A stretch of 64,000 nucleotides of DNA from Angustibacter sp. Root456 (GTDB lineage Bacteria > Actinomycetota > Actinomycetes > Actinomycetales > Angustibacteraceae). The stretch lies in the NCBI RefSeq assembly GCF_001426435.1, contig NZ_LMER01000020.1, forward strand, positions 482,318 to 546,317, given 5' to 3'. Under the pieces are notes generated by a model. It was not told where the DNA came from. It saw only the letters and a list, made by a program, of their open reading frames with translations, and did no database searches. Positions 60,029 to 64,000 of the stretch are shown in pieces; position 1 is the first letter of the stretch; each line of letters starts with the position of its first letter. The position numbers and the translations under genes were made by a program.

Positions 60029-61592
60029 GCAGCCGCACCCCCCGCACCGAGGCGAGCTGGAAGCCGGGGGAGGGGCGGTACCGCCCGATCGGGAACTGGT
60101 CGTTCAGCTCGCTCACGAACCAGGCGACGTCGACGCCCGCCTCCGCCAGCCGGTCACCCCACTGCAGCGGCCCCGAGGGATAGCTGGTGCCCAGGATCAT
60201 GGCGACGTCGACGTCCTCGGCGCTCGCCTCGCGCCGCAGCAGCAGCTCGACCGCCTCGTTCACCAGCATCGAGACGGTGCGCGCGACGACGCCCGCGGGC
60301 GTCGGGCCGACCACGCTCACCGCGACGCCGGCGGCCTGGCACAGTGCCACCGCGGCCTCCACCGCCTCCTGCGGGCACTGTGGTGAGGGCGACAGGACGA
60401 CCCGCGTGCACGTCGCGGGGTCGTGCGCCCAGTCGAGGTGCACGACGCCGCCCTCGCCGGCGGCCCAGTCGTCGAGCGGGCTCGAGCCGTTGACCTCGCG
60501 CAGCACGGCCCCGCCGGGCAGCTCGATGCCCACCTCGTCGTCGTCCTCGAGGTCCTCGACGTCGAGCAGCAGCCGCTCGATGGTGACTCCGCCGGCCTCG
60601 ATGCGGTGCAGGAATGGCCGCATGACGCAGAACCCGTCGTCGTCGTCTACGTGGTGCAGCACCGCCTGGGCGGGAGCCGGCCGCGGCGGCTCCGTGGCCG
60701 GCTCGGCGTCCGCAGGCTTGCCGTCCGGCCCGTAGGCGAAGACACCGCGGCCGGTCTTGCGGCCGTACCGCCCGGCGTCGACCAGCCGCTGCTGGAACAC
60801 CGTGGGGGCATAGCGGGGGTCGTGGAACGTCGAGGCCCACACCGACTTCGACACCGCGAGGTTGACGTCCTGCCCCACGAGGTCGGTGAGCTCGAAGGGC
60901 CCGAGCGGGAAGCCGCCGGCCTCGCGCAGCACGGCGTCGATGGTGGCGGGATCGGCAACCCCCTCCTCCACCATCCGCTGCGCCTCGCCGTAGTACGGAC
61001 GGGCCACGCGGTTGACGATGAAGCCCGGCGTCGAGGTGCACACCACGGGCGTCTTGCCCCACGAACGGGCCAGCTCGATGGCGGCATCCACCACCGCCTC
61101 GGACGTCGCGTCGCCGCGCACCACCTCGACCAGCCGCATGCGGTCGGCGGGGTTGAAGAAGTGCAGGCCGACCACCCGCTCGGGTCGCTGCAGCGCAGCC
61201 GCCACCGCCGTCACCGACAGCGACGAGGTGTTGGTGGCGAGCAGCGCGTCGTCGCCCACCACCGCCTCGAGGTCGCGGAACAGCGCGCGCTTGACCTCGA
61301 GGTCCTCAGCCACCGCCTCGACGACGAGCGCCACGTCGCGCAGGTCGGCCACCGACGCGGCTGCGCAGAGGCGATCGCTCGCCGACCGGGCGCCGTCGGC
61401 GTCGACCTTGCCGCGCTCGGCGAGCGACGCCAGCTTGGCGCGCAGCTGGTCGACCGCCGCCTGCGCCGCGCCCTCTCGCACGTCGAGGATCCGCACGGGG
61501 TGCCCCGACTGGGCCGCGACGAGGGCGATCCCGGCCCCCATCGTGCCGGCGCCGACGACGGCGACGGGTGATCCGGGCGCGGGGAGCGTCAC
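60018..61592 (-). CDS. paaH: 3-hydroxyacyl-CoA dehydrogenase (phenylacetate pathway type)
   Basis: A 524-aa NAD enzyme: Rossmann V-A-V-V-G-A-G-T-M-G-A-G-I-A, then S-S-L-S-V-T-A-V, H-F-F-N-P-A-D-R-M (catalytic His), and T-P-G-F-I-V-N-R-V-A-R-P-Y. Two C-terminal 3HCDH domains are separated by a Glu/Asp-rich insert, as in PaaH/PaaC-type dehydrogenases. It oxidises 3-hydroxyadipyl-CoA. The GTG start at 61592 follows GAGGAGG. Confidence 0.9.
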   Translation of the reverse strand: MTLPAPGSPVAVVGAGTMGAGIALVAAQSGHPVRILDVREGAAQAAVDQLRAKLASLAERGKVDADGARSASDRLCAAASVADLRDVALVVEAVAEDLEVKRALFRDLEAVVGDDALLATNTSSLSVTAVAAALQRPERVVGLHFFNPADRMRLVEVVRGDATSEAVVDAAIELARSWGKTPVVCTSTPGFIVNRVARPYYGEAQRMVEEGVADPATIDAVLREAGGFPLGPFELTDLVGQDVNLAVSKSVWASTFHDPRYAPTVFQQRLVDAGRYGRKTGRGVFAYGPDGKPADAEPATEPPRPAPAQAVLHHVDDDDGFCVMRPFLHRIEAGGVTIERLLLDVEDLEDDDEVGIELPGGAVLREVNGSSPLDDWAAGEGGVVHLDWAHDPATCTRVVLSPSPQCPQEAVEAAVALCQAAGVAVSVVGPTPAGVVARTVSMLVNEAVELLLRREASAEDVDVAMILGTSYPSGPLQWGDRLAEAGVDVAWFVSELNDQFPIGRYRPSPGFQLASVRGVRLRDL

Positions 61593-61643
61593 GCGGGTCC
61601 TCCTCGGTGGGTGCTGGCGGTGGGGCGCTGCAGCTCGGGCGGA

Positions 61644-61649
61644 TAGGGT
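61644..61649 (+). promoter_or_regulatory. -10 element (leaderless) of paaN
   Basis: TAGGGT ends 6 nt before ATG 61656, inside the 63-bp divergent region with paaH. Confidence 0.55.
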
Positions 61650-61655
61650 CACCGT

Positions 61656-63446
61656 ATGAGTGCAGAGTCGCACGCAGGAACCTACGCCCACGAGGCCGAG
61701 GCGCCGCGCAGCCCGTTCTCCCTGCCCGCTCACCCGGTGCCCGAGACGGCCCCGACGGCGGCGCGCGATCTGGTCGAGAAGCACCGGGGCACGGTCGACG
61801 ACGCGCTCGCGGCCGCCGTCTCCCGCTCGTACTACTCCCGCTACCCGGAGTCCCCGTCGCCGCGCGTGTACGGCGAGGGTGCGGCTGAGGCCGGCCAGCA
61901 GGCCTTCGAGGGCCACCTGACCCGCGAGTTCGACGAGCTCGACGACCAGCCCGCCACCGACGGGCGGGTCGGTGACGAGGTGTCGCCGTTCGGTCCGACG
62001 CTGCGCATCGGCTACCCGCACCAGGACGTCGAGCGGCTCATGACCGCCGCCCAGGACGCGATCCCGGCCTGGCGTGACGCCGGACCCGAGGTGCGCGCCG
62101 CCGTCTGCGTCGAGGCGATCGACCGCATCCACGCGCGCTCGTTCGAGATGGCGCACGCGGTGATGCACACCACCGGCCAGCCGTTCGTCATGGCCTTCCA
62201 GGCCGCCGGGCCGCACGCGCAGGACCGCGCGCTCGAGGCCGTCGCCTACGCGCTGTTCGAGCAGCGGCGCGTGCCGGCCTCCGTGGTGTGGGAGAAGCCC
62301 GCCAAGGGCGAGCCGCTGCGGATGACGAAGGACTACCGCGTCGTCCCGCGCGGCGTCGCGCTCGTGATCGGCTGCAACACCTTCCCGACGTGGAACTCCT
62401 ACCCCGGCCTGTTCGCCTCGCTCGCCACCGGCAACGCGGTGGTCGTGAAGCCGCACCCGCGGGCGATCCTGCCGCTGGCCATCAGCGTCTCGGCGATCCG
62501 CAGCGCGTTGCGCGACGCCGGCTTCGACCCCGACCTCGTGACGCTCGCACCCGAGGCGGACGGCGAAGGGCTGGCGAAGACGCTCGCCCTGCACCCGGCC
62601 GTGAAGGTCATCGACTACACCGGCGGCCCGACGTTCGGCGGCTGGCTCGAGCGCGAGGCGGGCGCGGCGGGCAAGGCCGTCTACACCGAGAAGGCCGGCG
62701 TCAACACCGTCGTCGTCGACTCGGTGCCCGACCTGCGCGGTGCCCTGGGCAACCTCGCCTTCTCGTTCACGCTGTACAGCGGCCAGATGTGCACCACGCC
62801 GCAGAACGTCTACGTGCCGCGCGCCGGCGTCGACACCGACGAGGGCCACCTGTCGTTCGACGACTTCGCCGACAAGCTCGGCCAGGCCGTCTCTCGGCTC
62901 ACCGGTGACGACGCGAAGGCAGTCGAGCTGCTCGGCGCCACGGTCAACGACCAGGTGCGCTCGCGGGCGTCGGGCCTGGCCGACCTCGCGTCGTCAGCCG
63001 GCGGCCGCGTCGTGCTGGACTCGCGGGCGGTCACCCACCCGACGTACCCGGACGCCGTCGTCCGCACGCCGGGCATCCTCGCCCTGGACGTCGCGGCCGA
63101 GTCGACCTACACCCAGGAGTGCTTCGGGCCGGTGGTGTTCCTCATCGCCACCGACTCCACCGAGCAGTCGCTGCAGCGCTTCCGCGACACCGTGCGCGAG
63201 CACGGCGCGATGACGGCGGCGGTGTACTCGACGTCCGACGACGTGCTGGACGCCGCGCGCGACGCCGCGGTCGACGCCGGCGTGGCGCTGAGCGAGAACC
63301 TGAACGGCCAGGTGTTCGTGAACCAGACCGCGGCGTTCAGCGACTTCCACGGCACGGGCGCCAACCCGGCGGCCAACGCGACCTACACCGACGGCGCGTT
63401 CGTGGCCAGCCGCTTCCGGGTGATCACGGCCCGCCGCCACTCCTGA
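61656..63446 (+). CDS. paaN: Phenylacetic acid degradation protein PaaN (aldehyde dehydrogenase type)
   Basis: A 596-aa aldehyde-dehydrogenase-superfamily enzyme. A long N-terminal extension (to ~120) precedes N-T-F-P-T-W-N-S-Y-P-G-L-F-A-S-L-A-T-G-N. V-Y-T-E-K-A-G-V-N-T carries the Glu region and S-G-Q-M-C-T-T-P-Q-N the catalytic Cys. Opening and extension match PaaN, which in actinobacteria replaces PaaZ for the ring-cleaved semialdehyde. Divergent from paaHIK. Confidence 0.92.
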   Translation: MSAESHAGTYAHEAEAPRSPFSLPAHPVPETAPTAARDLVEKHRGTVDDALAAAVSRSYYSRYPESPSPRVYGEGAAEAGQQAFEGHLTREFDELDDQPATDGRVGDEVSPFGPTLRIGYPHQDVERLMTAAQDAIPAWRDAGPEVRAAVCVEAIDRIHARSFEMAHAVMHTTGQPFVMAFQAAGPHAQDRALEAVAYALFEQRRVPASVVWEKPAKGEPLRMTKDYRVVPRGVALVIGCNTFPTWNSYPGLFASLATGNAVVVKPHPRAILPLAISVSAIRSALRDAGFDPDLVTLAPEADGEGLAKTLALHPAVKVIDYTGGPTFGGWLEREAGAAGKAVYTEKAGVNTVVVDSVPDLRGALGNLAFSFTLYSGQMCTTPQNVYVPRAGVDTDEGHLSFDDFADKLGQAVSRLTGDDAKAVELLGATVNDQVRSRASGLADLASSAGGRVVLDSRAVTHPTYPDAVVRTPGILALDVAAESTYTQECFGPVVFLIATDSTEQSLQRFRDTVREHGAMTAAVYSTSDDVLDAARDAAVDAGVALSENLNGQVFVNQTAAFSDFHGTGANPAANATYTDGAFVASRFRVITARRHS

Positions 63447-63469
63447 CGGCCTCCCCGACCGACCCCTGC

Positions 63470-63535
63470 CGGCAAATTCCCCGGAATCTGTACGCCTGGG
63501 CTGCTCCAGGTGTACAGATTCCGGGGAATTTGCCG
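63470..63535. repeat. Intergenic hairpin repeat, family 2, copy B
   Basis: A 66-bp inverted repeat with 29 of 30 arm positions paired. The left arm begins CGGCAAATTCCCCGGAATCT and ends GTACGCCTGG; loop GCTGCT. Located between convergent paaN and the holin-like gene. Confidence 0.85.
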
Positions 63536-63556
63536 TGGGCGGGGGGCTCGGAGGGG

Positions 63557-63943
63557 TCAGTCGTCGTCGGGCAGGACGGCGTTGAGGACGACGCTCACGA
63601 GCGTGACCACGAGGGCGCCCCAGATGGCGTCCCACCAGAAGTGGTCGATCGTCAGCGTGAGACTGGTGTGGCTCGACAGCCAGGCGGTGAGCTCGAGCAT
63701 GAGGGCGTTGACGACGAAGGTCAGCAGCCCGAGCGTCAGCACGTAGAACGGGAACGCCAGCACCTTCACGACCGGTTTCACGATCGCGTTGACCAGCCCG
63801 AAGATCGCACCGATCACCACGTAGGTCAGCACGGTGCTCGCCGTGCTGTCGCGGGGGCTGCTCACCGAGATCCCGCTGACCACAAGCGTCGCGACCCAGA
63901 TGGCGATGGCGTTGACGACGACCCTGACGAGGAACGACTTCAT
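63557..63943 (-). CDS. Four-helix membrane protein (YvlD / phage holin IV superfamily)
   Basis: A 128-aa protein with four hydrophobic segments. It begins M-K-S-F-L-V-R-V-V-V-N-A-I-A-I-W-V-A-T and contains G-A-I-F-G-L-V-N-A-I-V-K-P-V-V-K, the PF04020 hallmark. The family is chromosomal and widespread; the holin name is historical, and no phage genes are nearby. Role in the cell envelope unknown. Confidence 0.85.
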   Translation of the reverse strand: MKSFLVRVVVNAIAIWVATLVVSGISVSSPRDSTASTVLTYVVIGAIFGLVNAIVKPVVKVLAFPFYVLTLGLLTFVVNALMLELTAWLSSHTSLTLTIDHFWWDAIWGALVVTLVSVVLNAVLPDDD

Positions 63944-63974
63944 GATCGTCAGTCAACCACCGCAGACGACGGCG

Positions 63975-64000
63975 GGCCGGGAGGTTCGCACCTCCCGGCC
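63975..64000. terminator. Hairpin at the window edge
   Basis: GGCCGGGAGGT pairs perfectly with ACCTCCCGGCC across a TCGC loop, upstream of the holin-like gene; probably the terminator of a gene beyond the window. Confidence 0.55.

Noticed and set aside
63557..63943. Prophage remnant suggested by a holin-superfamily gene
   Set aside because: PF04020 proteins are widespread chromosomal membrane proteins; no integrase, att repeats or other phage genes are visible.

Overview
The window is chromosomal DNA of a high-GC Gram-positive bacterium of the Actinomycetota. The evidence is strong third-position GC bias, frequent GTG starts, inositol-1-phosphate synthase, several F420-type (LLM and PPOX) oxidoreductases, WXG100 proteins, and the gene order ino1 / padR / ponA / GT87 / rpsF-ssb-rpsR-rplI / dnaB, which matches Mycobacterium tuberculosis Rv0046c-Rv0058. 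I cannot fix the genus from sequence alone. I see no rRNA, tRNA, CRISPR array, IS element or prophage, and no gene-free stretch longer than about 215 bp.

Layout. 1-0.7 kb: a WXG100 pair. 0.77-13.7 kb: the conserved core (ino1 with its PadR regulator, a class A penicillin-binding protein, a GT87 membrane glycosyltransferase, the S6-SSB-S18-L9 operon, a MATE exporter, and dnaB). dnaB carries two inteins, one of which has the class 3 'W-C-T' signature and a cysteine-rich insertion in its homing endonuclease. DnaA-box-like sites cluster just upstream of dnaB. 13.8-26 kb: accessory genes (MFS and EamA transporters, a DEDDh exonuclease, a LuxR regulator, a HelD-like RNA-polymerase helicase, a CGNR regulator, GNAT and DinB proteins) ending in a DUF429-RelA/SpoT fusion. 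26-32 kb: an alkyl-DHAP-synthase-like flavoprotein, TetR and GlpD module, a secreted HEXXH protein, a class I aldolase and Hsp20. 32.6-38.1 kb: a tightly coupled operon acs-pdhA-pdhB-pdhC-acp plus a 51-aa ORF, every junction overlapping by 4 nt. 38-49 kb: an ECF-like sigma factor with an alkyltransferase, a Cys/Met PLP enzyme with a divergent Lrp regulator, an LLM-hemerythrin fusion, a GGDEF-EAL protein, a second alkyltransferase, and a frameshifted PAP2 phosphatase. 49-57.7 kb: aminotransferase, VOC, DUF72, purB, NDH-2, dienelactone hydrolase, EamA and LLM genes. 57.7-64 kb: DUF4396 with a CsoR-like box, then paaK-paaI-paaH with divergent paaN, and a holin-superfamily membrane protein.

The most unusual signals are these: the RelA/SpoT-DUF429 fusion with a substituted catalytic-motif glutamate; the zinc-ribbon-bearing class 3 DnaB intein; three families of fixed-length intergenic hairpin repeats (two copies each) plus one roughly 157-bp imperfect palindrome; an acs-pdh-acp operon lacking E3; and a recurring leaderless architecture (TANNNT 6-8 nt before RTG).
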